DNA from: Fidelibacterota bacterium | GTDB taxonomy: Bacteria > Fidelibacterota > Marinisomatia > SCGC-AAA003-L08 > TS1B11 | Direction of reading: 5' to 3' | Length of the DNA stretch: 64,000 nucleotides | Assembly: GCA_004124875.1 (NCBI GenBank) | Contig: SCKJ01000008.1 | Location: 1-64,000, forward strand | In this document: in pieces, positions 44,256 through 53,711 of the stretch | Position numbering within the stretch: position 1 is the first letter of the stretch | How the letters are laid out: each line of letters begins with the position of its first letter | Notes under the pieces: generated by a model | What the model was told of the DNA's origin: nothing | The model's database searches: none | The model's input: the letters and a program-made list of their open reading frames with translations, nothing else | Made by a program: the position numbers and the translations under genes

Positions 44256-44855
44256 CTAACGGGCGAACTTGATGGTACACCCCAATGCTTTGGTCGAATT
44301 TTGGACAATTTTTTGACCGGCGAGCATGGCGCTTAGCGCATCGGCAAGGTATTCATTTTCCACCTGCTCCGGTCGACGGGCGTTGTCATCAATGGCGCCG
44401 CGGTAGACCAAAGTGCCACCAGCGTCAAAGACAAATACGTGCGGAGTGCGCGAGGCCCCAAATTCGGTTGCCAGGCGGGCTCCCCCATCGAGCGCATATG
44501 TGAAATTGTATCCGTTCTCTATGGCATGGGTCGTCATGTCGTCAAAATTGTCGCCCCTGTTTCGGGCAGCTTCGTTGGAATTGATGGCGATAACCCCGAA
44601 ACCCTTGGGGATAAAGGCGTCTGCCAGCTTGATATAGCGGTCTTGCCAGGCCAGGACCCAGGGACAGGTGTTGCAGGAAAAGATTACCACCAAACCTGCT
44701 TCACCCATGCTGCTGTTCAGGGATACATCCGCGTTTCCAACAGCCTTCATTAAATAGTCGGGTGAAGGTAGCGGCGCCCCAATGGGCAGCTCTCCAGCCA
44801 TCGCGGCTGAAACCAGGATCATCATCGTTAAAAGAGATCGCGATTGACGTTTCAT
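44256..44855 (-). CDS. Secreted thioredoxin-fold redoxin (199 aa)
   Basis: A signal peptide (MKRQSRSLLTMMILVSAAMA) precedes an AhpC/TSA-type redoxin fold. The active site is CNTCPW in FSCNTCPWVLAWQDRY, with the cis-Pro region at SRTPHVFVFD. Proteins of this group often act in periplasmic thiol exchange or as peroxiredoxin-like enzymes. It is followed by a TlpA-like gene after 22 bp of spacing on the same strand, with the TlpA gene upstream, so they may form a small redox operon. Confidence 0.88.
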   Translation of the reverse strand: MKRQSRSLLTMMILVSAAMAGELPIGAPLPSPDYLMKAVGNADVSLNSSMGEAGLVVIFSCNTCPWVLAWQDRYIKLADAFIPKGFGVIAINSNEAARNRGDNFDDMTTHAIENGYNFTYALDGGARLATEFGASRTPHVFVFDAGGTLVYRGAIDDNARRPEQVENEYLADALSAMLAGQKIVQNSTKALGCTIKFAR

Positions 44856-44876
44856 TTTCCCACCTTTCTAACCGGG

Positions 44877-45386
44877 TCAGTTGTACAGCCCTTTCCTGGC
44901 CGCAGCACTGAATTTAGTCTTGTCGGCTTCGCCTTCCCAGGATTCTGTAACTTTTCCGTCATTTCGTCCAAAGACGACAGTATAGGGAACGGCGCCGGTC
45001 CAAAATTCATTAATGCCATTGATGAACGGCATATCCTTTTCATCCTTAAGGAACGAGAGTCCCGTTACGCCTTGTGAAGTAAGGAACTTGACAACCCTCT
45101 CCCTTTCGTCAGTAAAGTCAACGCTGACAAAGTAGATTGTCAACCCGGAGTCTGCCAGTTGTTCGGCCAAATCCATAACCATGGGAAATTCTTCCACACA
45201 CGGGGCGCACCATGTAGCCCAGAAATTGACCAAAACTGCTTGCTCCCCCTTTGATTGGGCTACTATTTCCAGAATGCTTTCAGCCGTAGCCCTGCGGAGA
45301 TCCAGTTGAGAGTTGCCTTGGCAACTGAACAGAGAGACGCATGCGACAATCTGGATGAACGTTTTTGTAATGTGTTTAACAATCAT
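44877..45386 (-). CDS. TlpA/ResA-like thioredoxin lipoprotein
   Basis: The frame opens earlier at 45458 (TTG), but ATG at 45386 starts a lipoprotein signal (FIQIVACVSLFSC). The thioredoxin domain has the active site WCAPC in NFWATWCAPCVEEF and a cis-Pro at GAVPYTVVF. Such proteins keep cytochrome-maturation or other envelope thiols reduced, which suits a genome with many c-type cytochromes. Co-directional with the 44256-44855 redoxin. Confidence 0.88.
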   Translation of the reverse strand: MIVKHITKTFIQIVACVSLFSCQGNSQLDLRRATAESILEIVAQSKGEQAVLVNFWATWCAPCVEEFPMVMDLAEQLADSGLTIYFVSVDFTDERERVVKFLTSQGVTGLSFLKDEKDMPFINGINEFWTGAVPYTVVFGRNDGKVTESWEGEADKTKFSAAARKGLYN

Positions 45387-45777
45387 TCTTACGGAGAAAT
45401 TAGCCGATGGAATAAGGCTGGACCAGTAAAACGGGCAGCGGTGTCTATAATTCTCCAAGCCTTATTCCGAACGATAGGGCACGACGCAGCGGGCGTCGTG
45501 ATTTAAATTAAGGGTCTAGCACGATTCAACCATCCCCCCTGACCCCTTATTAGCCTGACGAGCTGTCCCTTCATCTAGTCCAAAAGCTTATAGATACGAC
45601 GGAAAAATCCGGCCATGTGGCGCCGAGCAGGATAATTACCGGCTTACCTGCAAGTGGCCACTACAGCAGCAACGCTTGCAAAATGGGAGCTATCAAGCCG
45701 CTGACTTGAAACTCGCTATAGCTTTATATTCCCGGTCCACCATAAAATGTAACGTTCCGTGGAAAGGACCGATTGAG
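45387..45777. other. Divergent intergenic region
   Basis: No gene is supported. The region separates the minus-strand TlpA-like gene from the plus-strand O-methyltransferase and must contain both promoters. The frame open from 45676 belongs to the methyltransferase frame but is not protein-like before 45778. Nothing else stands out. Confidence 0.4.
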
Positions 45778-46413
45778 ATGCTTGAACTATTGCCTCAGGA
45801 TATCGACGCTTACTGCCGTTCGCATACTTCAGCAGAGGCGCCCATTTTCAAGGAAATTATCGACTATACAAATGCCAGCGAATCCAATCCCCAGATGCTC
45901 TCGGGCTACCTGGTCGGCGCCGTCCTGCAGCTGCTCATCCGAAGCCTTGGCGCCACTCGCGTTGTGGAGGTAGGATCATTCACCGGATTTGGCACACTTA
46001 AAATGGCCGAAGCCTTGCCACCGGAGGGCGAAGTGCATGCCCTCGAGTTAGAGGCCAGTCGAGGTCATAAAATTCGTGAATTTGCCCGACAGGCAGGCTG
46101 GGAATCAAAAGTGAAGTTACATATCGGGCCCGCATTGGAAAGTCTGCAGGAACTTGCGGGTCCATTTGACCTCGCATTCATCGATGCGGATAAAGAGAAT
46201 TACCCGAATTATTATGCCGCCTGCAAGGCCTTGATCAGGCGCGGTGGCGTCATCGTAATTGATAATGCTCTGTTCAGCGGAGATGTCCTCGATCCCCAAC
46301 AACCGGCAGCTCGGGCCATTGACGATACCAATACCTTTATCGCTGATGATTCCGATGTGGCCAACGTTCTTCTTCCGCTCAGGGATGGCCTGATGATCGC
46401 CCAACTGCTTTGA
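45778..46413 (+). CDS. Class I O-methyltransferase, caffeoyl-CoA OMT-like (211 aa)
   Basis: The CCoAOMT pattern is clear: VVEVGSFTGFGTLKMAEALP (motif I), GEVHALELEASR (SAM binding), FDLAFIDADKENYPNYY (metal and substrate Asp residues) and IVIDNALFSGDV. The length of 211 aa is normal. ATG at 45778, with AAGGA upstream, is preferred over the frame start at 45676. It acts on small catechol-like substrates in relatives; the substrate here is unknown. Confidence 0.9.
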   Translation: MLELLPQDIDAYCRSHTSAEAPIFKEIIDYTNASESNPQMLSGYLVGAVLQLLIRSLGATRVVEVGSFTGFGTLKMAEALPPEGEVHALELEASRGHKIREFARQAGWESKVKLHIGPALESLQELAGPFDLAFIDADKENYPNYYAACKALIRRGGVIVIDNALFSGDVLDPQQPAARAIDDTNTFIADDSDVANVLLPLRDGLMIAQLL

Positions 46414-46563
46414 CAGGCCGGAGCTTGCGCTCCAACCCGGATTACGTTGCCGCCACGACGCGGTTGCCGCACAGGCAGATGCGCGAGACAGCCCCGGCTT
46501 CCGGCGGGATGGCCCCTGAGGAACATGGATGATCAGTAGCCGGGTTTTCCCATAGACCGATAG

Positions 46564-48537
46564 TTAAGGTGTTTGGAGCAACTCGCGTTGCAGCTGCGCA
46601 GCCCCGGGATAGTTGGGATATAAATTGATCAACTGTGCAACTTGGTCGCGGGCTTTCCATTGAGAACCGGTTTCGGCATAGGCAGTAGCCAACCTGAACA
46701 TCAGCTCACCATCTCCAGGATTCAGCTGCACGGCGCCCGCCATATAAGCCACCGCAGCATCCAGTTGGCCCTCATGCTGCAAAATGATTCCGGTCCATTT
46801 CCAGCTGTAAGGATCTGAGCTGAGGTTTGCCGCTTCTTTCAGGTAGGGCAGAGCGGCTGATAAGCGCCCCGCTTCCACCTGCATTCGCCCAACCTGAATA
46901 AATGACGACGGATTGACCGGGAACACTTGGGACAGGACGCCGTATTCAGCCAGGGCCTTATCGGTCTCTCCAGACTGTTCATAGTACCGGCCAAGCATGA
47001 CGTGGGACATCTCGTAGCTTAGCTCACCCCGCAGATGTTTGAGGGCAAACTCCTGTATCACGGTCGTTGGGCGCAAGTCCTCCAGCGTCTGCCGCCGGAC
47101 CGATACCTTAAAGGGCCAGCCCGAAGTGAGCATGCCCACCCGATATTCAGCAATTTGCCTGTCGAGAGCAGACACGGCAGTGGCGTCCATATACCACGCG
47201 TCATTTTTAGGCCCAATGGGCGCCACCCCTCCTGCCAGAAGCCGCTTGGAGGTAATGACCTCGGCAAAGGCTTTCGCCATCAGAAAATAGCCCTCAAGAT
47301 TGGGGTGCAGATGGTCCACCATGAGGTTAGCGCCGACTATTCCATCCGGCGAAGCCTCGGCATAATCCTGAGCAATATCTGCAAGATAGGTCTCCTCGGA
47401 TTGGCTCAGCTGCATGATAATATCGCTGAACGCCTCGCTGGCCCGAAAGCGCAGACCGTCCAGCTCTTTCGCTCGTACGAAAGCAATCCGGGCGTCCGCA
47501 ATGCGACCGATCTTCAGGTAGCCTTGTCCTGCCAGGTACCAGGATTGCGCATACGCCGAATCCACAGCGATGGCTGCCAGCGCCAGGTCAAGACCCTCCG
47601 CCCAGGCTCCGCTTTCCATGAATGTTGATGCCTTGGCATTCAACTCCATGAGCGCCGGCAGTTTGGCAGAATCAGACGGCATTGAAACGAAAGGGGCTTG
47701 ATCCAGGAGGTTGCTCACCAACGTCCCCAGAACCAGCGGGATATGACGGTCGGAAGTAATCCTGACCAGCGCCGTCAAGTTGGCCTCAAAATGATCCAGC
47801 GCCGTTTGATGCTGGGGATCGGTATAGCCAATGGCCTGGTTCCCGGCCATGCGAAACATCAGTGTCTGATGGGTGGTATCCTCCGCGGCCAGAGCCTCTC
47901 TGGTAAAGACGACAAGCTGCCGGGTGAGCTGAAACAGCCTGAGGTGCCGCAACTTCATATAGAGCAGAGTCATGTTGCGTGAGCCACCAATATTCTGGGT
48001 CGATGCCGCACCCAGCGCGCCATAGAGTTCGTTGTGCCCGGCATAGACCACCATGAGATCGGGCTCATGCTCCAGCGCATCCCTGGCCAGGTCAAGAACG
48101 GTAAATGAGGTCACCGCCGTAATTCCAAGGTTGACCATCTCAATGCGGTAGTCCGGGTAGGCCTGGGCGAGGATTATCTTGAGAACAGCCGGAAAAGTGC
48201 CCCCGGGGTGGTGCGGAAATCCTGCCGTGGTCGAGCCACCCAGAGCGACGACTCTAAGAATATGGGGCGTTTTATTTTTAAGGATGTATCCCTGAGCGCC
48301 AAGAGAGCCGAAGGAGCGCTGCATGAAGTAACGTTTCCCCAAGCCCAGGTTGACCCGCAGGTAGTCGGGATTTACCTTGCTGGGACCCATGAGACTCAGG
48401 TCGTCTCCAAAGCCCGCTACCCGCAGCCCGCCTTCCAGGATGACCAGGATAAAAAGGGGAAACAGGAACAACAGAAAGTTAGCCCCCCAACGCCGCCCTG
48501 CCGTGAGGCTGGTAGGGGTATCATCTGCAGAGGGCAT
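46564..48537 (-). CDS. Membrane-anchored SGNH hydrolase with inserted and C-terminal TPR repeats (657 aa)
   Basis: A short cytosolic tail and one membrane helix (about 19-40) precede an SGNH domain. Catalytic blocks are Ser102 (LGGSTTAG), Gly138 (NLGI), Asn169 (YAGHNE) and Asp408/His411 (VDHLHPN). Between blocks III and V lies an insert containing TPR-like helices (about 295-360), and further TPR units follow (about 515-650). The gene is grouped with DUF5989, SxtJ-like and carbamoyltransferase genes. SGNH proteins of such loci may deacylate or acylate a surface glycan or lipid; that is inferred. The start at 48537 lacks a clear ribosome binding site. Confidence 0.9.
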   Translation of the reverse strand: MPSADDTPTSLTAGRRWGANFLLFLFPLFILVILEGGLRVAGFGDDLSLMGPSKVNPDYLRVNLGLGKRYFMQRSFGSLGAQGYILKNKTPHILRVVALGGSTTAGFPHHPGGTFPAVLKIILAQAYPDYRIEMVNLGITAVTSFTVLDLARDALEHEPDLMVVYAGHNELYGALGAASTQNIGGSRNMTLLYMKLRHLRLFQLTRQLVVFTREALAAEDTTHQTLMFRMAGNQAIGYTDPQHQTALDHFEANLTALVRITSDRHIPLVLGTLVSNLLDQAPFVSMPSDSAKLPALMELNAKASTFMESGAWAEGLDLALAAIAVDSAYAQSWYLAGQGYLKIGRIADARIAFVRAKELDGLRFRASEAFSDIIMQLSQSEETYLADIAQDYAEASPDGIVGANLMVDHLHPNLEGYFLMAKAFAEVITSKRLLAGGVAPIGPKNDAWYMDATAVSALDRQIAEYRVGMLTSGWPFKVSVRRQTLEDLRPTTVIQEFALKHLRGELSYEMSHVMLGRYYEQSGETDKALAEYGVLSQVFPVNPSSFIQVGRMQVEAGRLSAALPYLKEAANLSSDPYSWKWTGIILQHEGQLDAAVAYMAGAVQLNPGDGELMFRLATAYAETGSQWKARDQVAQLINLYPNYPGAAQLQRELLQTP

Positions 48538-48596
48538 GCCTGATCGTCGCCTTCAAATTCCGCCAATCATGGAACGATTCGCCCGTGCCGGTTGAT

Positions 48597-48749
48597 CTAA
48601 AATACCGTGTAAATAAAGGTGGCAAGCGCTGATGATTCGGTTGCAACGATGATCCCAGCTAACAGTATTAATACCAGAAATATTGGACTTAGCCACCATT
48701 TTTTTCTGACTTTGATAAAATCCCAAATGAGCCTGATTTTGCTGAACAT
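48597..48749 (-). CDS. DUF5989-like small membrane protein (50 aa)
   Basis: A complete 50-codon frame runs from ATG 48749 to TAG 48597. The protein is MFSKIRLIWDFIKVRKKWW followed by one membrane helix (about residues 21-37) and the ending SSALATFIYTVF. The xxWDFIKVRKKWWLxP...SSALAxFIYTxF pattern matches the DUF5989 family, whose members occur next to SxtJ and carbamoyltransferase genes, as here. Function unknown; it may be a small subunit of a membrane complex with its neighbours. Confidence 0.85.
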   Translation of the reverse strand: MFSKIRLIWDFIKVRKKWWLSPIFLVLILLAGIIVATESSALATFIYTVF

Positions 48750-48797
48750 GGTTCTATGTTAGTCCTTATCCGGCAGTAAAGGTAATACCAATCAGGT

Positions 48798-49211
48798 CTA
48801 ATAGGGTTTGTCGGGTCTGTCGGCGGTGCCGCCGGAATTTGCTCTCTTCCAATAGGTTTCCAGCTCGGAATCGATGCGCAAATCCAGAGTCTTTTTACCC
48901 AGCGCAAGCAGAAGAAATCTCGTGGGGGTCACCAGAAATATATAGACCAGGGTTAGAATGATCCGCGTCACGATAAAGTTGAGCACATGCGCCACTTTCA
49001 TCCAGACCCGTTCAATGGGGCGCAAGGCCTGCGGCGCCAAAATGGCGACAATCAGGAAACCGGCCGCCACGGCCAGTAAATAGGGCGCGAAGGCCACCTG
49101 CTTCATCGCCAGCAAACCGCCAATCACCCCAAATCCAGTCGTCATGGCCAGGCCATACCGGCGCAGTTCACGATTCGATGAGGCGCCCTTTTGCATCCCG
49201 GCATTCTTCAC
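48798..49211 (-). CDS. SxtJ-family membrane protein (137 aa)
   Basis: Three or four membrane helices with the pattern RPIERVWMKVAHVLNFIVTRIILTLVYIFLVTPTRFL identify the SxtJ-like family. It is named after the saxitoxin cluster but is widespread beside carbamoyltransferases. It starts 3 bp after the carbamoyltransferase stop (GTG at 49211, or ATG at 49196). The tail (ELETYWKRANSGG) is typical of the family. Function unknown. Confidence 0.88.
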   Translation of the reverse strand: MKNAGMQKGASSNRELRRYGLAMTTGFGVIGGLLAMKQVAFAPYLLAVAAGFLIVAILAPQALRPIERVWMKVAHVLNFIVTRIILTLVYIFLVTPTRFLLLALGKKTLDLRIDSELETYWKRANSGGTADRPDKPY

Positions 49212-49214
49212 GAG

Positions 49215-51026
49215 TCAATCCAGCTCATATTGAGACCGCCAATCCAATTTGTCCTCAAATTCCGGCTGTTCTCCTTTGTAGAGGATGAGGCCCTCCATCA
49301 TTAAAACATCCATGTCCGTGCGCATAAAACATTGATAGGCCTCGGCCGGTGAACAGACAATGGGCTCTCCACGCACGTTAAAACTGGTATTGGCTACGAC
49401 AGAGTAACCGGTTTTTGCCTTGAATGCGGAGAGCAGCTGATAGAAGTTTTTATTATACTGTCCATCCACGGTTTGCACGCGGGCTGAATAATCTATATGT
49501 GTGACAGCCGGAATATCCGACCGCGGAATCATGGCTGGTGCGCTGCCGGGCGCATCCCGTTCCTCTAGTGCAGGCTTGAGTCGCCGCTCCGTCTTCACAT
49601 CTGCCACGATCAGCATGTAGGGCGACGGCCGGTCGAGCTGGAAATATTCACCGACATCCTCCAGCAGGCAACTGGGAGCAAACGGTCTGAAGGACTCGCG
49701 ATATTTTATCCGCTGATTCATCCTGGACTGCATACCGGGATCGCGCGCATCTCCAAGGATCGAGCGGCTCCCCAACGCCCGGGGCCCAAATTCCATGCGC
49801 CCGTCAAACAAACCGACAATTTTCTGCCCGGCCAGCTCATCAGCCACCTTGGCGAGGGCCTCCTGCTCCCCATAGTCGTGATAGGGATGGCCCTGTTCAT
49901 CCAGCCAGGCCATCACCTCATTGCGGGTCCATTGAGGCCCCAGATAAGAACCTTTTTGTGTGTCCAAAACATGGCGGTCATTCCCGAGAATCTGATGCCA
50001 GACAAACAGCGCGCATCCCAGGGCTCCACCCGCATCGCCAGCGGCGGGCTGAATCCAAATGTCATCAAATACGCCCTCTGAAACGAGTTTCCCATTGGCC
50101 ACACAGTTCAAGGCGACCCCGCCCGCCAGAGCGAGGTTCCTCTGGCCCGTCACGCGGCGGATGTGACGCGCGCATTTCAGGATGACCTCCTCTGTGACCG
50201 CCTGGATTGAGGCGGCCATATCCATTTCCCGCTTCGTGATTTCCGACTCCGGCTGCCGTGGCGGGCCGCCAAACAGACCATCGAATTTCCCATTGGTCAT
50301 GGTCGATCCAACGCCGTAATTGAAATAGCGCATGTCCAGGCGGAAACTGCCATCGTCCCGCACATCGATGAGGTGCTCGCGGATCGTCTGCACGTAGCGG
50401 GGCTCGCCGTAGGGGGCCAGTCCCATCAGCTTATACTCACCGGAATTGACTTTGAATCCGCAATGATAGGTGAATGCGGAATAGAGCAGCCCGAGGCTGT
50501 GGGGAAAGTGAATCTCGTACTGCAGATCAATATGATGGCCCTCGCCGACGCCCCATGAGGTGGTGGCCCACTCCCCCACGCCATCCATGGTCAGTATGGC
50601 GGCGTCCTTAAAAGGGCTGGGGAAAAAGGCCGATGCCGCATGCGATTGATGATGTTCCGGGTAATAGATTTCCCCGCCGTAGCCGGTGAGCAATGCTTTA
50701 ATCCGGCTGTCCATCCAGAGCTTGTACTTAACCCACGGCGGTATGGCCTTGATGAAGCTGGCCAGGCCCCTGGGGGCAAAAGCAATGTGGGTGTCAAGGA
50801 TGCGCTCAAACTTCAGCCAGGGCTTATCGTAAAAGGCAACATGGTCGAGCTGATCGGCCTCGAGACCCCCTTCCTTCAGGCAGTAGGCAATGGCGTTCGC
50901 GGGATAGCTGGGGTCATGTTTAATACGGGTAAAACGCTCTTCCTGGGCCGCAGCAACAATTTCGCCATCGGTAATCAGGCATGCCGCTGAATCGTGATAG
51001 AAAGCCGATATTCCCAAAATGTGCAT
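49215..51026 (-). CDS. Carbamoyltransferase (NodU/TobZ/CmcH family, 603 aa)
   Basis: These enzymes transfer a carbamoyl group from carbamoyl phosphate to a hydroxyl of a sugar or antibiotic through carbamoyl-AMP. Visible are the N-terminal HDSAACLI and HHQSHAASAFFPSPF iron and active-site motifs, ALAGGVALNCVANG of the Kae1-like fold, and the C-terminal FGPRALGSRSILGDAR and NTSFNVRGEPIVCSP motifs. Length is typical. The acceptor is unknown. Together with SxtJ-like, DUF5989 and SGNH-TPR genes it forms a compact locus found in varied bacteria. Confidence 0.95.
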   Translation of the reverse strand: MHILGISAFYHDSAACLITDGEIVAAAQEERFTRIKHDPSYPANAIAYCLKEGGLEADQLDHVAFYDKPWLKFERILDTHIAFAPRGLASFIKAIPPWVKYKLWMDSRIKALLTGYGGEIYYPEHHQSHAASAFFPSPFKDAAILTMDGVGEWATTSWGVGEGHHIDLQYEIHFPHSLGLLYSAFTYHCGFKVNSGEYKLMGLAPYGEPRYVQTIREHLIDVRDDGSFRLDMRYFNYGVGSTMTNGKFDGLFGGPPRQPESEITKREMDMAASIQAVTEEVILKCARHIRRVTGQRNLALAGGVALNCVANGKLVSEGVFDDIWIQPAAGDAGGALGCALFVWHQILGNDRHVLDTQKGSYLGPQWTRNEVMAWLDEQGHPYHDYGEQEALAKVADELAGQKIVGLFDGRMEFGPRALGSRSILGDARDPGMQSRMNQRIKYRESFRPFAPSCLLEDVGEYFQLDRPSPYMLIVADVKTERRLKPALEERDAPGSAPAMIPRSDIPAVTHIDYSARVQTVDGQYNKNFYQLLSAFKAKTGYSVVANTSFNVRGEPIVCSPAEAYQCFMRTDMDVLMMEGLILYKGEQPEFEDKLDWRSQYELD

Positions 51027-51231
51027 ATGATGCCAACCCCATTCGTCTTAACCGCCACATCCTTCAATCCGCCAGCTGGTGGACTCAGGACAGGTCTTTT
51101 TCACCTCAATCCAATTAGGCAATATCTTAGACAAAATTAAGCTCAGGTGGAATTGATAGCTTCGATGGCGATGTTCGATGATTAAAATAAGTTGATTCTC
51201 ACGGCGGCCAGAATACGCGACACTAAACCTA

Positions 51232-51588
51232 TCAATATCTTGGGCGGTGGGGAGCTTTATATCCAATATATGGACCAAAACGTATCGAAATGGTCATCCA
51301 GGCCTCGACGGCCCACCCTACCGATACGAACACGGCCATCCACGCGTAGCTGGCGATGGCCAGGCCAACACTACTGGCACCCTGTCCCGCTATCCCCACA
51401 ATCTGTTCAGTCGAAATGTTCGCCGCGATGAGGGCTATCCCAATCATGGGCCAGAGCAAGCCGTGACCCGCAAGGAAAAAGTCTTCTCCCGGCTCTTCCT
51501 TTCGGCTCTTGTACATACTAACACCAATGACAATGGTGAAAAACAGGATAAATGATAAGATATCAAAGACGCTTAATTCCAATATCAC
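51232..51588 (-). pseudogene. Truncated sodium:solute symporter (SSS) gene
   Basis: Residues 1-85 match the N terminus of SSS-family symporters (FFLAGHGLLWPMIGIALIAANIS and TEQIVGIAGQG...SYAWMA), which normally have about 500-600 residues. After that point the frame reads an unrelated short tail and stops. No other part of the symporter is seen nearby, so a deletion removed most of the gene. The frame opens with a GTG at 51588. Confidence 0.85.
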
Positions 51589-51716
51589 TCCCTCTTATTG
51601 GTTGCTGAATCAATACTCGCCGAAAACATGGCCCTCAAGATCGGAGGTCCCGTACCGACTGCCATTATCGGCGTACCGGAGGCTTAAAAAGGTGCATGTC
51701 GTCAATGCAACGCAAG

Positions 51717-52463
51717 TTATGGGTAACCACGAAACAATTCTGAGCGGATGCGCTCCCGCGGAACGCCAAGGGCCTCCACAAGCTGCCCGAGCTCAGACAC
51801 CAAGCTGGGTGGGCCCGCGAAGTAGTAGATGGCGTCGCCCCCGCCAGCAACCACTTCATCCAGCAAGTCCCTGTCTATATGGCCGAAGCGGTGATCCCAG
51901 GATAGTTTTGGCGAAGGCTGGCTGACAGTGTAGATGATTCGGAGATGCCCGTTTGTATGTGCCAACTCATCAAGCTGGCCCTTATATGCCACCTCATCCG
52001 GACTCCGATTGCCGTACACGAGGGTCAGGGGCGTAGACAGTCCCGAGTCAGTGGCATACTCAATCGTACTCATGAACGGTGTGATTCCGATGCCACCCGT
52101 TATAAAGATCCCCGGGCGGTCGGATTCGAAGGGAAAATGCCCGCGTGGGCTGGTGATGCGAACTTCGTCACCCGGTTCGAGCAAATACAAAGCGCGCTTG
52201 AAAGGGCTCTCCGAATTGCGGAGGGCGAACTCCAGGTAGTCCCTTGTAGGCGCGCTGGCGATCGACAGTGCATGCCAGTCCCGCCCCTCCTTTACATCCA
52301 GCATGAGTCTCACGGACTGGCTTGCCTGGAAAGAAAAGCCAGCCGGCTTGGTAAGCCGGATCGATCGGATCGTCGGCGTCTGATCCTTCGTTTCGAGGAC
52401 CGTCACTGAAGTGCTGTCCGCCGCCGGCACAGCGGTTCCCTGCTGTTGATCATGTTGAGCCAT
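51717..52463 (-). CDS. Ferredoxin-reductase-like FAD/NAD(P)-binding protein (248 aa)
   Basis: An FAD-binding beta-barrel (about 15-105, with DWHALSIASAPTRDYLEFALR as the FAD motif and GDEVRITSPRGHF) is followed by an NAD(P)-binding half (about 110-245) with GIFITGGIGITPFMST and YYFAGPPSLVSEL. No 2Fe-2S domain is attached, so a separate ferredoxin or terminal oxygenase partner is expected. AGGAG lies six bases before the ATG at 52463. No partner is encoded next to it. Confidence 0.92.
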   Translation of the reverse strand: MAQHDQQQGTAVPAADSTSVTVLETKDQTPTIRSIRLTKPAGFSFQASQSVRLMLDVKEGRDWHALSIASAPTRDYLEFALRNSESPFKRALYLLEPGDEVRITSPRGHFPFESDRPGIFITGGIGITPFMSTIEYATDSGLSTPLTLVYGNRSPDEVAYKGQLDELAHTNGHLRIIYTVSQPSPKLSWDHRFGHIDRDLLDEVVAGGGDAIYYFAGPPSLVSELGQLVEALGVPRERIRSELFRGYP

Positions 52464-52673
52464 CATATACTCCTATCACGATGAATCTGTTTGCGCATAT
52501 AAGTTCCGTCTTGCCAAAGAATACGAGCTTCCTCATAGTTACGTTTATGGGCTCTCAAACGACGCTATGTGGGCCATGGCGGCATCAGGATCATGTATGT
52601 TCATGGGATTCGACCCTTTTGATACACATGCTTATCCGGATGAATACGGCCACAGCCGATCTGCAACCCTAGC

Positions 52674-53711
52674 CTAAGATTCCTCTGGAATGATGTCCAC
52701 GGATAATTTTTGGGAGCGCCGAATGAGGGTTATGGCAGACTTTGCAGCAGCCTGCTTTTCAGTCAGGAGCGCATGCAGGTCATCAATGCCGGCAACCGGT
52801 TGCCCGTCAAAGCCTATGATGATATCTCCCTCCTGCAAGCCCGCCCGGCTCGCGGGGCTATCCTGCTCACTTGTAACGACCAAAACGCCTTTTTCCGTGG
52901 AGAGGTCGTGCAACCTGACGATGCGGCGTTGAATGGGAACATTGTGACCCGCGATACCTAAATGGCTGCGTCGCACTCTGCCATCTTTTATGAGGTGCCC
53001 CGCTACCAGTTGAGCGGTGTTAATGCCGATAGAAAAACAGATGCCCTGTGCCGGCAGAATAATGGCTGTGTTAACCCCGATGGCCTCGCCGCGCGTGGAG
53101 ATCAATGGCCCGCCTGAGCTGCCGGGATTAAGAGCGGCATCGGTCTGAATAACGTTCTCTATCAGGCGTCCTGAGCGGGACCGGAGCGAACGCCCCAGCG
53201 CGCTCACGACCCCCGTTGTGACTGTGCACTGGAAGCCGTAAGGATTACCAATCGCAATGACCAGTTGTCCTACTCGAATGGATTGTGAGTTGCCCATCGG
53301 CACCGGCACCAAGTCTGGGGCATCGATGCGGATGACCGCTAAATCTGTATCCGGGTCATCGCCCATCAGATCAGCTGGAAATTGTTGTCCATCCGGGAAA
53401 GTGACCTCGATCTTGGTGGCTCCGTGCACGACATGACTGTTGGTGAGGATAAAACCATCCGGAGTGAAAATAAAGCCGGAGCCACTCCCTTGCCTTCCCC
53501 AGGGAGGTAGGGGATTTCGCGTCCGCTGGCGCCTGGGCCGCTGACGAACGTCAATTTTAACCACTGCTGGGCTGACTTTTTCCGCCGCCCCGATCACGGC
53601 CCGCGAATAGGCGTCTAAAAGCTGATCATCAATGGCAGCATCACTCTCCGAGATGCTCATCTCTGCGCCGCCTGATGTCTCGTTTGATACCATCTGAAGT
53701 ACTTCATTCAT
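52674..53711 (-). CDS. HtrA/DegP-like serine protease with one PDZ domain (345 aa)
   Basis: The trypsin-like domain carries His93 (TNSHVVHG), Asp123 (DTDLAVIRI) and Ser199 (LNPGSSGGPL), and one PDZ domain lies at about 245-340 (AGLQEGDIIIGFDGQPV). Unlike most HtrA proteins, no signal peptide or membrane helix precedes the catalytic domain, so it may act in the cytosol or the start may be misplaced. Length suits single-PDZ DegS-like proteins. It lies beside the MarR gene, in the same orientation. Confidence 0.93.
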   Translation of the reverse strand: MNEVLQMVSNETSGGAEMSISESDAAIDDQLLDAYSRAVIGAAEKVSPAVVKIDVRQRPRRQRTRNPLPPWGRQGSGSGFIFTPDGFILTNSHVVHGATKIEVTFPDGQQFPADLMGDDPDTDLAVIRIDAPDLVPVPMGNSQSIRVGQLVIAIGNPYGFQCTVTTGVVSALGRSLRSRSGRLIENVIQTDAALNPGSSGGPLISTRGEAIGVNTAIILPAQGICFSIGINTAQLVAGHLIKDGRVRRSHLGIAGHNVPIQRRIVRLHDLSTEKGVLVVTSEQDSPASRAGLQEGDIIIGFDGQPVAGIDDLHALLTEKQAAAKSAITLIRRSQKLSVDIIPEES

